From Marinibacterium profundimaris (lineage in GTDB: Bacteria; Pseudomonadota; Alphaproteobacteria; Rhodobacterales; Rhodobacteraceae), in NCBI RefSeq assembly GCF_002210095.1, contig NZ_AQQR01000001.1, forward strand, positions 248,001 through 312,000: a stretch of DNA of 64,000 nt, in the 5' to 3' direction. This document shows, piece by piece, positions 1 to 14,591 of the stretch (position 1 is its first letter; every line of letters starts with the position of its first letter). Under the pieces are notes generated by a model. It ran no database searches, was not told where the DNA came from, and was given only the letters and a program-made list of their open reading frames with translations. The position numbers were made by a program, and so were the translations under genes.

Positions 1-1
1 C

Positions 2-1750
2 AAACAATCCGGCGCGTTCCGCGAAAACCAGGCCGTGGCCGAACGGGCCATGGACAGCAATGACCTGGAACGCGAACGCGGCATCACCATTCTCGCCAAG
101 TGCACGAGCGTCGAATGGAAGGACAAGCGCATCAACATCGTCGACACCCCCGGCCACGCCGATTTCGGTGGCGAGGTGGAACGGATCCTGTCGATGGTCG
201 ATGGCGTCGTCCTGCTGGTGGACGCGGCCGAAGGGCCGATGCCGCAGACGAAATTCGTGACCTCGAAGGCGCTTGCCCTTGGCCTTCGCCCGATCGTGGT
301 GCTGAACAAGGTCGACAAGCCTGACGCCGAACCCGACCGCGCGCTGGACGAGGTCTTTGACCTTTTCGCGAACCTGGGCGCCGATGACGACCAGCTTGAT
401 TTCCCGGTGCTTTATGCCTCGGGCCGCGCCGGCTGGGCCGTGGCCGACCTGGACGATCCGCACGAGAACCTGGATGCGCTGTTCAGCCTTGTCGTCGATC
501 ACGTGCCTGCTCCGAAACAGGTGGCGCAGCGCAATGACCCCTTCCGCATGCTGGCAACCACGCTGGGCGCCGATCCCTTCCTGGGCCGGATCCTGACCGG
601 CCGCGTCGAAAGCGGCACGCTGAAGACCGGCGACACGGTCAAGGCCCTGTCGCGCGACGGCACGCAGATCGAAAGCTTCCGCGCCTCCAAGATCCTTGCC
701 TTCCGCGGCCTGGGCCAGCAGCCAATCGACCAGGCCGAGGCCGGCGACATCGTCTCGCTCGCGGGGATGTCCAAGGCGACCGTGGCCGACAGCATCGTCT
801 CGCCCGAAGTGACCGAGGCCCTGCCCGCCCAGCCGATCGATCCGCCGACCATCACGGTGACCTTCGGCATCAACGATTCGCCCCTGGCGGGCCGTGACGG
901 CAAGAAGGTGCAAAGCCGCGTCATCCGCGACCGCCTGATGAAAGAGGCCGAGCTGAACGTCGCCATCCGCGTGACCGACACGCCCGGCGGCGAGGCCTTC
1001 GAGGTCGCCGGCCGCGGTGAACTGCAGATGGGCGTCCTGATCGAGAACATGCGCCGCGAAGGGTTCGAGCTGTCGATCTCGCGCCCGCAGGTCCTGCTGC
1101 GCGAAGAGAACGGCCAGAGGCTGGAGCCGATCGAGGAAGTCACCGTCGACGTGGATGACGAATATTCCGGCACGGTGATCGAGAAGCTGACCGGCGTCCG
1201 CAAGGGCGAACTGGTCGAGATGCGCCCGGCCGGCGCCGGCAAGACCCGGATCATCGCGCATGTCCCCTCGCGCGGGCTGATCGGCTATCACGGCGAATTC
1301 CTGACCGACACCCGCGGCACCGGCGTGCTGAACCGGGTGTTCCACGACTGGGCCCCGCACAAGGGCGCCATCCCGGGCCGCCGCGCGGGCGTTCTGATCT
1401 CGATGGAGAACGGCCAGTCGGTGGCCTATGCGCTGTGGAACCTGGAAGAGCGCGGCAAGATGTTCATCGGCGCGCAGGCGGATGTCTACACCGGCATGAT
1501 CATCGGCGAACATTCCCGCGACAACGATCTGGAAGTGAACCCGCTGAAGGGCAAGAAGCTGACCAACGTGCGCGCCTCGGGCACCGACGACGCGGTACGT
1601 CTGACCACCCCGGTGACCATGTCGCTGGAAGAGGCGATCGCCTATATCGACGACGACGAGCTGGTCGAGGTCACGCCGAACGCGGTGCGCCTGCGCAAGC
1701 GGTTCCTCGACCCGCACGAGCGCAAGCGGGCGGCCAAGGCAGCAAGCTGA
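2..1750 (+). CDS. typA: Translational GTPase TypA/BipA (5' end outside window)
   Basis: Ribosome-associated GTPase of the EF-G-like family, needed for ribosome assembly and stress growth. The frame is open from base 2, so about 25 N-terminal residues, including the P-loop GHVDHGKT region, lie outside the window. Visible are the switch I region (ERERGITI), the G3 motif [10 protein letters not shown], the G4 motif NKVD, and the later domain with [18 protein letters not shown], which is typical of TypA rather than LepA or EF-G. The 582 residues present fit the family length of about 605. An in-frame GTG at 35 is internal, because the conserved [10 protein letters not shown] sequence precedes it. 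A hairpin follows the stop. Identity is very secure. Confidence 0.97.
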   Translation, partial: KQSGAFRENQAVAERAMDSNDLERERGITILAKCTSVEWKDKRINIVDTPGHADFGGEVERILSMVDGVVLLVDAAEGPMPQTKFVTSKALALGLRPIVVLNKVDKPDAEPDRALDEVFDLFANLGADDDQLDFPVLYASGRAGWAVADLDDPHENLDALFSLVVDHVPAPKQVAQRNDPFRMLATTLGADPFLGRILTGRVESGTLKTGDTVKALSRDGTQIESFRASKILAFRGLGQQPIDQAEAGDIVSLAGMSKATVADSIVSPEVTEALPAQPIDPPTITVTFGINDSPLAGRDGKKVQSRVIRDRLMKEAELNVAIRVTDTPGGEAFEVAGRGELQMGVLIENMRREGFELSISRPQVLLREENGQRLEPIEEVTVDVDDEYSGTVIEKLTGVRKGELVEMRPAGAGKTRIIAHVPSRGLIGYHGEFLTDTRGTGVLNRVFHDWAPHKGAIPGRRAGVLISMENGQSVAYALWNLEERGKMFIGAQADVYTGMIIGEHSRDNDLEVNPLKGKKLTNVRASGTDDAVRLTTPVTMSLEEAIAYIDDDELVEVTPNAVRLRKRFLDPHERKRAAKAAS

Positions 1751-1776
1751 GGCCAACCTCGCAAAGCAGAGAACAG

Positions 1777-1802
1777 CAGCGTCCCCACGTGGGGCGCTGT
1801 TT
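1777..1802 (+). terminator. Hairpin terminator after typA
   Basis: CAGCG and CGCTG arms enclose the palindrome CCCCACGTGGGG, with one bulged T, and are followed by TTT. It starts 27 bases after the typA stop. The T-run is short, so this is a moderate intrinsic terminator. Confidence 0.6.
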
Positions 1803-1840
1803 CCGTTTCAGGCGAATGTGGTGTGGGTTGAAAGCGCTCT

Positions 1841-1910
1841 GGGGGCTCTGCCCCCGTCCGCCGCTGGCGGACTCCCCCGGAGGTATTTCGGCCAAGAAGA
1901 AACAGGGGGC
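1841..1910 (+). repeat. Compound intergenic repeat, copy 1 (two hairpins plus GGTATTT core)
   Basis: GGGGG-CTCTG-CCCCC forms one hairpin and TCCGCC-GCT-GGCGGA a second; they are followed by CCCCCGGAGGTATTT and GGCCAAGAAGAA. The same roughly 70-base unit occurs inverted at 62241-62309. It lies in the convergent gap between typA and the DUF1330 gene, so it could also serve as a bidirectional terminator. Confidence 0.8.
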
Positions 1911-1936
1911 GTGGTGCCCTGCCTCTTCGGTCGGAC

Positions 1937-2224
1937 TTATTCGGTGATTTCAACGACCAGAAGATCGCGTTCCGAGGCACCGCGCGCGTGGTCGAGCGCG
2001 GCCTGGTATTCCGGCGAGTTGTAGCACTCCACCGCCGCCTCGACCGAGGGGAAGCGGGCCACCACGTTGCGCGGGCGATCGGTGCCTTCGAGCTGCACGT
2101 AGCGGCCGCCGCGGGCAATGAAGGTTCCGCCGTGTTGCGCGATGGCCGGTCCGGCCAGTTCCGCGTATTTGCCGTAGGCCTCCGCGTCGGAGACCGTCAC
2201 ATGAGCAATCCAGAGCGCCGCCAT
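1937..2224 (-). CDS. DUF1330 family protein
   Basis: A 95-residue cytosolic protein of the DUF1330 family, a dimeric alpha/beta ferredoxin-like fold related to antibiotic-biosynthesis monooxygenases. The motif order GGTFIARGG, then LEG, RNVVARFPS and SPEYQAAL is the family pattern. No enzyme activity is established for the family and none is proposed here. Its ATG overlaps the alaS stop by one base (TAATG), so it is the last gene of the alaS transcript and probably translationally coupled to alaS. Confidence 0.85.
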   Translation of the reverse strand: MAALWIAHVTVSDAEAYGKYAELAGPAIAQHGGTFIARGGRYVQLEGTDRPRNVVARFPSVEAAVECYNSPEYQAALDHARGASERDLLVVEITE

Positions 2225-4896
2225 TATCCCTCCAGCACCTTTTCCGCCGCGGCGATGGCCGCCTCGGCATTGTCGGCGCTGGGGCCGCCGCCCTGCGCCA
2301 TGTCCGGCCGGCCGCCGCCACCCTTGCCGCCCAGCTCCGCCACCGCGGCGCGGACAAGGTCCACGGCCGACAGGCTGCCGGCCAGGTCCGCAGACAGGCC
2401 CGCCGCCACTGCGGCCTTGCCACCGGTATCGGCGATCAGCAGCACCGCCGCCTTGTCGCCAAGGCGGGACTTGTGTTCGTCGATCAGCGCCGGAAGATCC
2501 TTGCCCGTCACCCCGTTCAGGACCTGGGCGATGAGTTTCACACCGTTGATCTCGCGGGCCTCCGGCGCAGCGGAGCCGCCGCCGGCCATGGCGAGATCGC
2601 GCCGCAGCTGCGCGACCTCGTTCGCCAGGCTGCGCCGTTCTTCAAGCAGCGCCTGGACCCGTGCGGGCACATCACCCGGCTGAGTTTTCAGCGCGACGGC
2701 CGTGGCGTTCAACTGACGGTCCTGCGTTTCGAAATAGCGAAGAGCGGCCTGTCCGGTCAGCGCCTCGATCCGGCGGACGCCAGCGCTGGAAGCGCTGTCG
2801 CCCAGCATCATGAAGAGGCCGATATCGCCGGTCTGGCGCACATGGGTGCCGCCGCACAGTTCGATCGAATAGGTCGCACCATTGCCGCCCTTGCCGCTTT
2901 CGGGGTCAAGCCCCATGGATACCACGCGCACCTCGTCGCCGTATTTCTCGCCAAAGAGCGCCTGCGCCCCGATGGAGCGCGCGTCATCCGGCGTCATGAT
3001 CCGGGTCTCGACGGTGGAATTCTGGCGGATGAAGGCGTTCACCTCTTCCTGGACCTGCTGCATCTCTTCCGCGCTCAGCGCCTTGGCGTGGCTGAAGTCA
3101 AACCGCAACCGGTCCGGCGCATTGAGAGAGCCGCGCTGTGCGACGTGATCGCCCAGGGCACGGCGCAGAGCCTCGTGCAGCAGGTGGGTCGCCGAGTGGT
3201 TCGCGCGAATCGCGCTGCGGCGATGGTGGTCGACCTCGAGCGCGACCGGATCGCCCTTGCTGAGCGTGCCGCGTTCGACCGTCACCCGGTGGGCCGTGAT
3301 CTTGCCATCGGCGAATTTGCGCGTGTCCTCGACCGCGGTGACGTCGTCACGGTCATCGATCCGACGGATCAGGCCGGTGTCGCCCACCTGCCCCCCGGAT
3401 TCGCCGTAGAACGGGCTTTGGTTGGTGACGACCCAGCCGGTTTCACCCTGCTTCAGCGCGGGCACCAGGGCGCCGTCCCCGACAAGTGCCAGCACCTGGG
3501 CCTCGGCCGCTTCGGTATCGTAGCCCAGGAAATCGGTCGCGCCGTGGTCATCCAGTATGTCGAACCAGACGGCATTGTCCGCCGCCTCGCCCGAGCCTGA
3601 CCAGGCCGCGCGCGCCTTGGCCTTCTGATCGGCCATGGCCGCATCGAAGCCCGCGACATCAACCTCGCGCCCCTTTTCGCGCAGGGCATCCTGCGTCAGG
3701 TCGAGCGGGAAACCATATGTATCGTAAAGCTTGAACGCCGCTTCGCCCGGCAGCGCGGCGTCTTCGGCCAAGCCGCCAAGTTCGTCGTCGAGCAGCTTCA
3801 GCCCGCGATCGAGCGTCTGCTTGAAACGGGTTTCCTCCAGCTTCAGCGTCTCTTCGATCATCGGCTGCGCGCGGCCAAGTTCCGGATAGGCGGCGCCCAT
3901 CTGATGCACGAGCGCCGGCACCAGCCGGTGCATCAGCGGATCCTTGGCGCCCAGCAGATGCGCGTGGCGCATGGCACGGCGCATGATCCGGCGCAGCACA
4001 TAGCCGCGCCCGTCGTTCGACGGCATCACGCCATCGGCGATCAGGAAGGAGGTCGAACGCAGGTGGTCGGCGATGACCCGGTGATGCATCTTGCCCGGCC
4101 CGTCCGGATCGGCGCTGGTCGCATCGGCGCTGGCCTCGATCAGGGCGCGCATCAGGTCGGTGTCGTAATTGTCGTGCTTGCCCTGCAGCAGCGCGCCGAT
4201 CCGTTCCAGCCCCATGCCGGTGTCGATCGATTGCATGTCGAGCGGACGCATGGAGCCGTCCTCGAACTGTTCGTTCTGCATGAAGACGACGTTCCAGATC
4301 TCGATGAACCGGTCGCCGTCCTCCTCCGGGCTGCCCGGAGGACCGCCCCAGATGTGATCGCCGTGGTCGTAGAAGATCTCGGTGCAGGGGCCGCAGGGGC
4401 CCGTGGGACCCATCTGCCAGAAATTGTCCGACGTCGCGATCCGGATGATCCGGTCTTCGGGCACGCCGACCTTCTTCCAGATCTCGAAGGCCTCGTCGTC
4501 CGTGTGGTAGACGGTGGTGTAAAGCCGCTTCGGATCGATCCCGAAGTCCTCCGTCACCAGCTCCCAGGCGAAGGGGATTGCGTCGTCCTTGAAATAATCA
4601 CCGAACGAGAAATTCCCCAGCATTTCAAAGAAGGTATGGTGGCGCGCGGTATAGCCGACATTGTCGAGATCGTTGTGTTTGCCGCCGGCGCGCACGCATT
4701 TCTGCGAGGTGGTCGCGCGCTGGTAGTCACGGGTTTCGACGCCCGTGAACAGGTTCTTGAACTGCACCATTCCCGAATTGACGAACATCAGCGTCGGGTC
4801 GTTGCGCGGCACAAGCGGGCTGCTCGCGACGATCTCGTGGCCGTTGCGCTGGAAGTAATTCAGGAAGGTGGACCGGATGTCGTTGAGTGAGGCCAT
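2224..4896 (-). CDS. alaS: Alanine--tRNA ligase
   Basis: Charges tRNA-Ala with alanine in the cytosol. At 890 residues it matches full-length bacterial AlaRS. The N-terminal class II catalytic core carries [18 protein letters not shown] near residue 90. The editing domain carries the zinc-binding [11 protein letters not shown] near residue 565 and CGGTH near 682. The C-terminal C-Ala domain ends in the glycine-rich [15 protein letters not shown]. The ATG start gives the usual N-terminus ([12 protein letters not shown]). The gene lies downstream of recA on the same strand, with a 157-base gap containing a strong stem-loop at 4924-4961. Confidence 0.98.
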   Translation of the reverse strand: MASLNDIRSTFLNYFQRNGHEIVASSPLVPRNDPTLMFVNSGMVQFKNLFTGVETRDYQRATTSQKCVRAGGKHNDLDNVGYTARHHTFFEMLGNFSFGDYFKDDAIPFAWELVTEDFGIDPKRLYTTVYHTDDEAFEIWKKVGVPEDRIIRIATSDNFWQMGPTGPCGPCTEIFYDHGDHIWGGPPGSPEEDGDRFIEIWNVVFMQNEQFEDGSMRPLDMQSIDTGMGLERIGALLQGKHDNYDTDLMRALIEASADATSADPDGPGKMHHRVIADHLRSTSFLIADGVMPSNDGRGYVLRRIMRRAMRHAHLLGAKDPLMHRLVPALVHQMGAAYPELGRAQPMIEETLKLEETRFKQTLDRGLKLLDDELGGLAEDAALPGEAAFKLYDTYGFPLDLTQDALREKGREVDVAGFDAAMADQKAKARAAWSGSGEAADNAVWFDILDDHGATDFLGYDTEAAEAQVLALVGDGALVPALKQGETGWVVTNQSPFYGESGGQVGDTGLIRRIDDRDDVTAVEDTRKFADGKITAHRVTVERGTLSKGDPVALEVDHHRRSAIRANHSATHLLHEALRRALGDHVAQRGSLNAPDRLRFDFSHAKALSAEEMQQVQEEVNAFIRQNSTVETRIMTPDDARSIGAQALFGEKYGDEVRVVSMGLDPESGKGGNGATYSIELCGGTHVRQTGDIGLFMMLGDSASSAGVRRIEALTGQAALRYFETQDRQLNATAVALKTQPGDVPARVQALLEERRSLANEVAQLRRDLAMAGGGSAAPEAREINGVKLIAQVLNGVTGKDLPALIDEHKSRLGDKAAVLLIADTGGKAAVAAGLSADLAGSLSAVDLVRAAVAELGGKGGGGRPDMAQGGGPSADNAEAAIAAAEKVLEG

Positions 4897-4923
4897 GGGT
4901 CTGGGTCGCCGCGAAGAAATTGA

Positions 4924-4961
4924 GGGGCAGAAAGGTCGTCTCGCGACGGTTTATCTGCCCC
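4924..4961 (-). terminator. Stem-loop between recA and alaS
   Basis: Read on the minus strand, GGGGCAGA pairs with TCTGCCCC (8 bp). An internal loop separates this from a CGTC-GCGA-GACG stem closed by a GNRA tetraloop. Outer TGAGGGG/CCCCTCA arms offer an alternative pairing. It lies after recA and 28 bases before the alaS ATG. No clean U-run follows, so a leader or attenuator role for alaS is as likely as recA termination. Confidence 0.5.
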
Positions 4962-5053
4962 GTCCCCTCAAGTCCATGGCACTTGGGTCCGATCCTGGCC
5001 CAGAGTGAAACCCGATCTGAAATCCGGGGGCATCCGAACGCCCCCGGCGGGTC

Positions 5054-6121
5054 TCAGGCTTCGAGGATGTCCTCGTCGTCGCCGGGCTTGCCGACATCGA
5101 ATTCCAGCCCGTGCGATGCGCGGATCTTGTCCTCGATTTCAAGCGCCATGGCCTGGTTTTCGCGCAGGAACTGCTTGGCGTTCTCACGCCCCTGCCCGAT
5201 GCGTTCATCGCCATAGCTGAACCACGATCCGGATTTCTGCACCACCCCGGCCTTCACGCCCAGGTCGAGAAGCTCGCCCATCTTGGAGATGCCTTCGCCA
5301 TACATGATGTCGAATTCCACCTCGCGGAACGGCGGTGCGACCTTGTTCTTGACGACCTTCACCCGGGTGGCGTTGCCGACCACCTCGTCGCGGTCCTTGA
5401 TCGCGCCGATGCGACGGATGTCCAGCCGGACGGAGGAGTAGAACTTCAGCGCGTTGCCGCCCGTCGTCGTCTCGGGCGAGCCGAACATGACGCCGATCTT
5501 CATCCGGATCTGGTTGATGAAGATCACCATGCAGCGCGACTTGCTGATCGAGCCGGTCAGCTTGCGCATCGCCTGGCTCATCAGCCGGGCCTGCACACCG
5601 ACGCTGCTGTCGCCCATGTCGCCTTCAAGCTCGGATTTCGGGGTCAGCGCCGCGACCGAATCGACCACGACCAGGTTGACCGCGCCGGAGCGCACCAGCG
5701 TATCGGTGATCTCGAGTGCCTGTTCGCCGGTGTCGGGCTGCGAGATCAGGAGTTCATCCAAGTCCACGCCCAGCTTGCGCGCATATTGCGGGTCCAGCGC
5801 GTGTTCGGCGTCGACAAAGGCGCAGACGCCGCCCTTTTTCTGCTGTTCGGCCACGCAATGCAGGGTCAGCGTGGTCTTGCCCGAACTTTCGGGGCCGTAG
5901 ATCTCGACGATCCGCCCCATCGGCAGGCCGCCGATCCCCAGCGCGATATCGAGCCCCAGCGAACCGGTCGAGCTGGCCTCGATCTCCTGCACGGCACCTT
6001 CGTCGCCGAGCTTCATGATCGAGCCCTTGCCGAACTGCCGCTCGATCTGGGCCAGGGCGCTGTCGAGCGCCTTTTGCTTGTCCGCGCTTTTCTTGCCGGT
6101 CATCGTGAGAAGGTCCGCCAT
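5054..6121 (-). CDS. recA: Recombinase RecA
   Basis: DNA strand-exchange ATPase and co-protease for LexA self-cleavage. It has 355 residues, the usual length. The Walker A motif GPESSGKTT is at residues 76-84, followed by the conserved [22 protein letters not shown] and [21 protein letters not shown] segments and the DNA-binding loop [22 protein letters not shown]. The C-terminus is acidic (GDDEDILEA). The ATG start gives a short N-terminal extension typical of alphaproteobacteria. The upstream gap holds a promoter overlapped by a LexA-type site, consistent with SOS control. Confidence 0.99.
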   Translation of the reverse strand: MADLLTMTGKKSADKQKALDSALAQIERQFGKGSIMKLGDEGAVQEIEASSTGSLGLDIALGIGGLPMGRIVEIYGPESSGKTTLTLHCVAEQQKKGGVCAFVDAEHALDPQYARKLGVDLDELLISQPDTGEQALEITDTLVRSGAVNLVVVDSVAALTPKSELEGDMGDSSVGVQARLMSQAMRKLTGSISKSRCMVIFINQIRMKIGVMFGSPETTTGGNALKFYSSVRLDIRRIGAIKDRDEVVGNATRVKVVKNKVAPPFREVEFDIMYGEGISKMGELLDLGVKAGVVQKSGSWFSYGDERIGQGRENAKQFLRENQAMALEIEDKIRASHGLEFDVGKPGDDEDILEA

Positions 6122-6189
6122 CCTGTTCGATCCTTGTCTTTCTTGTCACACGCATTGCCGGGCGGCAATCGCTGGTTTGTTCGCCTCTT

Positions 6190-6222
6190 GTTCTTTATGG
6201 GATCAAAGGGGGAACATTTCAA
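6190..6222 (-). promoter_or_regulatory. recA promoter with composite LexA (SOS) operator
   Basis: On the minus strand a TTGAAA -35 (6217-6222) is followed, after 17 bases, by a CATAAA -10 (6194-6199). The region 6190-6215 reads GTTC-N7-GATC-N7-GAAC and fills the promoter spacer and -10. Alphaproteobacterial LexA sites are GTTC-N7-GTTC-like, and a GATC variant is known, from memory, for Rhodobacter recA. It lies 69-94 bases upstream of the recA ATG. Confidence 0.75.
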
Positions 6223-6315
6223 TAGAATTCTCCACATCCCACTTTCTCGCAGCAGTGTTAAAGAGTAGTTTACGACCGATCGCTCCCGTGCCCCGGGGCG
6301 GAAAGGAGGCGCCAG

Positions 6316-6909
6316 GTGCTTGTTTTCTTTAAGGAACGTCTGGTGTTCCTGTCGGTCCCCAAGACCGGGACGACGGCCTATGAACTGGCCTTGCGCGATC
6401 GCGCCGATATCGTCGTCTCTGATCCTCCCGAGCTGAAACATGCGCCGGTCTATCGCTACAACCGCTTCTTCCGCCCGATGTTCGAAAAGGTCTGTGGCGT
6501 CGAGATGGAGACGCTGGCGGTGATGCGTGAACCGGTCTCGTGGCTGGGCAGCTGGTACCGCTACCGCAGGCGGGATTTCATGACGGGCAAGCCCAACGCG
6601 ACCCACGACGTGTCATTCGACGATTTCGTGCGGGCCTATATGAAAGGGGACCCGCCGGGATTCGCCAATGTGGGGCGGCAAAGCCGGTTCCTCGAGCCGC
6701 GGCCCAACGGCACCGGCGTCACGCATATGTTCCGCTATGAAGATCGGGCGCGGCTGGATGCCTTCCTGGCCGAACGGCTGGGGCAGACATTCGCGACGAC
6801 ATCCGAAAATGTCTCACCCCACATGGAGCTGACCCTGTCGCCGGGGGTGGAGAAGCGGCTGCGGCAGAAATTCCACGAGGAATTCGAGCTTTACGACTCG
6901 ATCCCCTGA
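6316..6909 (+). CDS. Small sulfotransferase-fold protein
   Basis: A 197-residue protein resembling the sulfotransferase family. An N-terminal FLSVPKTGTTAYE matches the 5'-phosphosulfate-binding loop of PAPS-dependent sulfotransferases, and MREPVSWLGSWYRYRRR matches the 3'-phosphate-binding segment. Proteins of this size in Rhodobacteraceae are, as I recall, often mislabelled gamma-glutamyl kinase, but no kinase motif is visible. The acceptor substrate is unknown. It is divergent from recA and convergent with cckA. The start is the first ATG, preceded by GGAGG at a good distance. Confidence 0.7.
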   Translation: MLVFFKERLVFLSVPKTGTTAYELALRDRADIVVSDPPELKHAPVYRYNRFFRPMFEKVCGVEMETLAVMREPVSWLGSWYRYRRRDFMTGKPNATHDVSFDDFVRAYMKGDPPGFANVGRQSRFLEPRPNGTGVTHMFRYEDRARLDAFLAERLGQTFATTSENVSPHMELTLSPGVEKRLRQKFHEEFELYDSIP

Positions 6910-6933
6910 AAGGCGCCCGGCGCCCCTGCCCGC

Positions 6934-9240
6934 TCAATTCAGCTGCCGGTGCACCGTCTCGGCCAGCTCACTCAGCGAGAACGGCTTGGGCAGGAAAACG
7001 GAATTGGGGATCGCGGTGTCCTCCTCGCCCAGGGCGCCCTCTGCATAGCCGGAAACGAAGACCACGCGCACGCCCGGCCGGTCCTCCAGCGCCTTTTTCA
7101 CCCAGCTTGGGCCATCCATGCCGGGCATCACCACGTCGGTGACAAAAAGATCCACGGTCACGTTCGGGTCATCCAGCGTCTTCAGCGCGTCCTCGGCCGA
7201 GGCCGCCTCCAGCACCGTGTAGCCGCGCAGGCGCAGCGCGCGCGAGGCAAAGGCACGTACCGGCGCCTCGTCCTCGACCAACAGCACGACACCCTCTCCA
7301 TGTTTGGCGGCCTGCGCGGCGGCGGGCTGGACGGACCGGGCCGGCTGCGTGGACGGCATTTCCTCGTGCACCGGCAGGTAGATGGTAAAGACGGACCCCT
7401 GCCCCTGACTGCTGTCGACGAAGATGTAACCGCCGGTCTGCTTGATGATGCCATAGACGGTGGAGAGACCAAGGCCGGTGCCTTCGCCGGTGCGCTTTGT
7501 CGTGTAGAAAGGTTCGAAGATCTTCTGCAGCTTGTCGGGCGGGATGCCCAGGCCGCAATCGCTTACCTTCACCGTGACGTATTCTCCCGGAGGGACGGTC
7601 GCCCGGTTGCGCTCGATCGCGTTGTCGAGGTTGACCATCTCCGTCTCGATCCGGATCTCGCCGCCCTGGGGCATGGCATCGCGGGCATTGACGACAAGGT
7701 TCATCAACACCTGTTCCAACTGCCGCTTGTCCGCGCGGATCGAACGCAGCACCGGGTCGTGGCTCAGCGTCAGCGTCACCTTCTCGCCCACCAGACGGTT
7801 CAGCAGGTGTGTCAGGTCCGACAGCGTGTCGCGCAGGTCCAGCACCTCGGGCCGCAGGGTCTGCTTGCGCGAGAACGCCAGCAGCTGGCTGACAAGCGCC
7901 GCCGCGCGGTTGGCGTTCTGGTGGATCTGCACGAGGTCGCCGTAATCCTGGTCACCCTGGTCATGGCGCAGCAGCAGAAGGTCGCAATGGCCCGAAATCG
8001 CGGTCAGAAGATTGTTGAAATCATGGGCCACGCCGCCTGCAAGCTGGCCGATGGCCTGCATCTTCTGGCTTTGCACGAACTGCGCCTCGAGCGTCTTCAG
8101 CTCTGTCGCGTCGTTCAGCACCGCCATCAGCGCCGCCTCGCCGCCCTCCTGGATCGGGTTCAGCGTGACCTGGACAAAGACCTCGCGGTCCGAGCGCGAC
8201 AGGCGCAGGAATTCCGAGGAGCCTGAGGCCCCGCTGCTCAGCGTTTCGCGCAGCCACTCGCGGATCGGGCGGCCCAGCCCCTGCATGACATCACTGAGCC
8301 AGGTCGCCTCTGCCGCCTGTTCGCCCAGCAGGCGCATGGCACCGCGGTTGCAGGCCAGGATCTTGCCGTCGCGGCCCAGTTTCATCAGAGCGACGGGCAT
8401 CGTCTCGAACGCGGCTTCCTGCGCGCCGACAAGGTCCTTCAGGCTGGTCAGGTAGATCTCGCGCCGCCCCGCGCTGGCCTCGAACTCGGAAACGACGACC
8501 TGCGCCGGGCCACTGGCAGTGGTGATCGTGTTGACCTCCCCCTGACGCGGCGGGCTTTCCTGGAACAGCCGGTCGAGCGACTTGATCCGTTCGCCGATCA
8601 GACGGCGCGCGGCCTCATTCATGTAGAGCACGGTGTTGTTGCGCCCCACCGTCAGCACCGGGACGGGCAGCGAATCCGCACTGCGGCCCGACGCGACACG
8701 GTCGGGCATGTCCTCGATCCGCCAGAGATACTGGTCCGGCTCCAGCCGGTGGACCGACAGGCGCAACACGCCCGTACGTGTCGCGATGTCCTCCTTCGCG
8801 GCGCCGGCCTCCTGTGCGCGGGTCTGCAGGCGAAAGAACACGGCAGCCGGGTTGGCAAAGGTGGCGCGCAGGGCGTCGGCAAAGGTATTGGCGTCAAAGT
8901 CGGTGAACCGCCTGCGCGCGGCGGGGTTGCGGGACCGGATCTCGCCCTTGGTGGTGACGAGAAAGGCCGGCGTGGTGTCGTCGGCCATGAACCGTTCCAG
9001 CATGTCGATCGCGATGCGCCGGGCGCGGCCATCGATCAGACGGATCACGCCGATCACGGCGCCGGTCAGCACCAGCGTGCCGCCGATGGCCAGAGAGGCG
9101 CGGCTGATCACCAGGTTGGGTGCGGCCAGCGTGGCATAGGCGACAAGGGCAATGGCCAGGGCAAAGAGGATTACGGCCCGGCCCCGCTCGGGGACCATCG
9201 CGTTCAGGTTGGTCAGGGTCGCCGGGTCGCGACTGAACAC
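6934..9240 (-). CDS. cckA: Hybrid sensor histidine kinase CckA
   Basis: Membrane hybrid kinase that phosphorylates ChpT, and through it the cell-cycle regulator CtrA. In order it has two membrane helices (about 22-41 and 46-68), PAS-like regions (about 90-380), a DHp helix with [11 protein letters not shown] and His406, an HATPase with [10 protein letters not shown] and the [14 protein letters not shown] box, and a C-terminal receiver with LLVEDE near 653 and phospho-acceptor Asp702 in [11 protein letters not shown]. This architecture and the 768-residue length are characteristic of CckA. A perfect CtrA-type site lies 56-70 bases upstream, suggesting feedback. It is convergent with the sulfotransferase-like gene. 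Confidence 0.93.
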   Translation of the reverse strand: MFSRDPATLTNLNAMVPERGRAVILFALAIALVAYATLAAPNLVISRASLAIGGTLVLTGAVIGVIRLIDGRARRIAIDMLERFMADDTTPAFLVTTKGEIRSRNPAARRRFTDFDANTFADALRATFANPAAVFFRLQTRAQEAGAAKEDIATRTGVLRLSVHRLEPDQYLWRIEDMPDRVASGRSADSLPVPVLTVGRNNTVLYMNEAARRLIGERIKSLDRLFQESPPRQGEVNTITTASGPAQVVVSEFEASAGRREIYLTSLKDLVGAQEAAFETMPVALMKLGRDGKILACNRGAMRLLGEQAAEATWLSDVMQGLGRPIREWLRETLSSGASGSSEFLRLSRSDREVFVQVTLNPIQEGGEAALMAVLNDATELKTLEAQFVQSQKMQAIGQLAGGVAHDFNNLLTAISGHCDLLLLRHDQGDQDYGDLVQIHQNANRAAALVSQLLAFSRKQTLRPEVLDLRDTLSDLTHLLNRLVGEKVTLTLSHDPVLRSIRADKRQLEQVLMNLVVNARDAMPQGGEIRIETEMVNLDNAIERNRATVPPGEYVTVKVSDCGLGIPPDKLQKIFEPFYTTKRTGEGTGLGLSTVYGIIKQTGGYIFVDSSQGQGSVFTIYLPVHEEMPSTQPARSVQPAAAQAAKHGEGVVLLVEDEAPVRAFASRALRLRGYTVLEAASAEDALKTLDDPNVTVDLFVTDVVMPGMDGPSWVKKALEDRPGVRVVFVSGYAEGALGEEDTAIPNSVFLPKPFSLSELAETVHRQLN

Positions 9241-9295
9241 GCATCTGCCTCCTGGGCCAGAGAATCATGCTTCGTTCTTTCTGGGCCAGTGGCAA

Positions 9296-9310
9296 TTAAT
9301 TGCGTCTTAA
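9296..9310. promoter_or_regulatory. Predicted CtrA binding site upstream of cckA
   Basis: TTAA-N7-TTAA with a following C, the full alphaproteobacterial CtrA consensus. It lies 56-70 bases upstream of the cckA ATG, where it could overlap the promoter. Binding is inferred. Confidence 0.65.
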
Positions 9311-9384
9311 CATCAGCCTCGCACGTGCGACGCCGTGGCGCGGCCTCAATCCCCTCCGGCATTCCACCTGAGATTGTATTTTGA

Positions 9385-10560
9385 TCAGCTCTTTCGCGTC
9401 AATACGGACAAATGAAAGCCGTCGGTGCCAAGATCTCCTTCGGTCACGGGCCAATCCCGGGTCGATTGCACGGACCAGTCGCCGTGACGGACAAGGAAAC
9501 CGGCGATCTGGTCGCCGTTTTCGGGCCGCAGGACGGAACATGTCGCGTAGGCCAGCACGCCGCCGGGCGCCACAAGCGGCACCGCGGCATCGAGAATTTC
9601 GGCCTGAAGTGCGCAGAGGTCGTCCAGCCGGTCCGGCGTCAGGTCCCACTTGGCATCCGGGGCGCGCCGCCAGGATCCGCTGCCGGAACAGGGCGCGTCG
9701 CACAGGACAAGGTCGAAGGGGCCGAGGTCGGCCAGACTGCCGGTCTCGGCCAGCCCGATCGCGGCACCGGCGCGATCGGCGCGCGCAGGCAGATCGCGCA
9801 TGCGGCGGGGATCGGCGTCATGGGCCGTGATCGTCAGACCGCCCGTCGCGGCCATCGCCAACGCCTTGCCGCCACCGCCGGCGCAATAGTCCAGAACGCT
9901 TTGGCCGGGGCGCAGGGGCAAAGCCTCGACCAGAGCCTGGCTTGCGGCGTCCTGCAGTTCCACCAACCCCTCGGCATAGGCCCTGCCCTGGCGGATGCGG
10001 CGGGCGCCTTCGGTGACGGCGAGCGCAGTCGTGGCGGCGGGATGAGGCTGGGCCGTGACACCGTCCTCGGCCAGCCGGGCGATGGCGCTGTCGCGGTCGC
10101 CGCACGCGGTGTTGACCCGCAGATGCACGCCCGCGCGGCCGCGCAGGGCCAGGGCGGCGGGTTCGGCGGCGTCGCCGAGGCTTTCCTGGAACAGCGGCCA
10201 GAGCCAGTCCGGCAGGTCAAGCCGGTCCGTACCTTCGGGGGCGTGGCCCGCGGCGCGTTCCGCCGCGCTCAGAGGCGCCGGTGCGTGCGGAGCGCCGGAA
10301 AACATCTCGTCCAGCGGCAGTCCGGCGGCGCGCAGGGCGCCGATCATGATCGACCGGCCATCCGTTCCGCCACCAAGCGCGGCGAAGGACCGGCGGCAGC
10401 GGATCGCGCCGAAGACATGGTCGCGCACGGCGGCGCGGTCCTTGGACCCGGCATAGCGCGCCCCCCGCGCCCAGGCGGTCAAAGCCTGTTCGGTGGCGGC
10501 GCCAGACCCGATCCGGTCGAGCACCTCGATGGCGGCCTGGACCCGCGCGGCCGGGGTCAC
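9385..10560 (-). CDS. RsmB/NOP-family RNA (cytosine-5) methyltransferase
   Basis: A 391-residue SAM-dependent rRNA/tRNA m5C methyltransferase of the RsmB/NOP2 family. The N-terminal NusB-like helical half precedes a Rossmann methyltransferase domain. The SAM loop is LDYCAGGGGKAL, motif IV is LCDAPCSGSGSWRR, and motif VI is ATCSVLRPEN with the catalytic cysteine. It is shorter than E. coli RsmB (about 430), so the exact target is uncertain. It starts 4 bases after the guaB stop and is probably cotranscribed with guaB. Confidence 0.88.
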   Translation of the reverse strand: MTPAARVQAAIEVLDRIGSGAATEQALTAWARGARYAGSKDRAAVRDHVFGAIRCRRSFAALGGGTDGRSIMIGALRAAGLPLDEMFSGAPHAPAPLSAAERAAGHAPEGTDRLDLPDWLWPLFQESLGDAAEPAALALRGRAGVHLRVNTACGDRDSAIARLAEDGVTAQPHPAATTALAVTEGARRIRQGRAYAEGLVELQDAASQALVEALPLRPGQSVLDYCAGGGGKALAMAATGGLTITAHDADPRRMRDLPARADRAGAAIGLAETGSLADLGPFDLVLCDAPCSGSGSWRRAPDAKWDLTPDRLDDLCALQAEILDAAVPLVAPGGVLAYATCSVLRPENGDQIAGFLVRHGDWSVQSTRDWPVTEGDLGTDGFHLSVLTRKS

Positions 10561-10564
10561 CGGC

Positions 10565-14585
<4,021 letters not shown>

Positions 14586-14591
14586 GCCGCC

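Noticed and set aside
6258..6272. Fourth CtrA site upstream of recA
   Set aside because: It reads TTAA-N7-TTTA, one base off, and the recA promoter is explained by the LexA-type site; too weak to claim.
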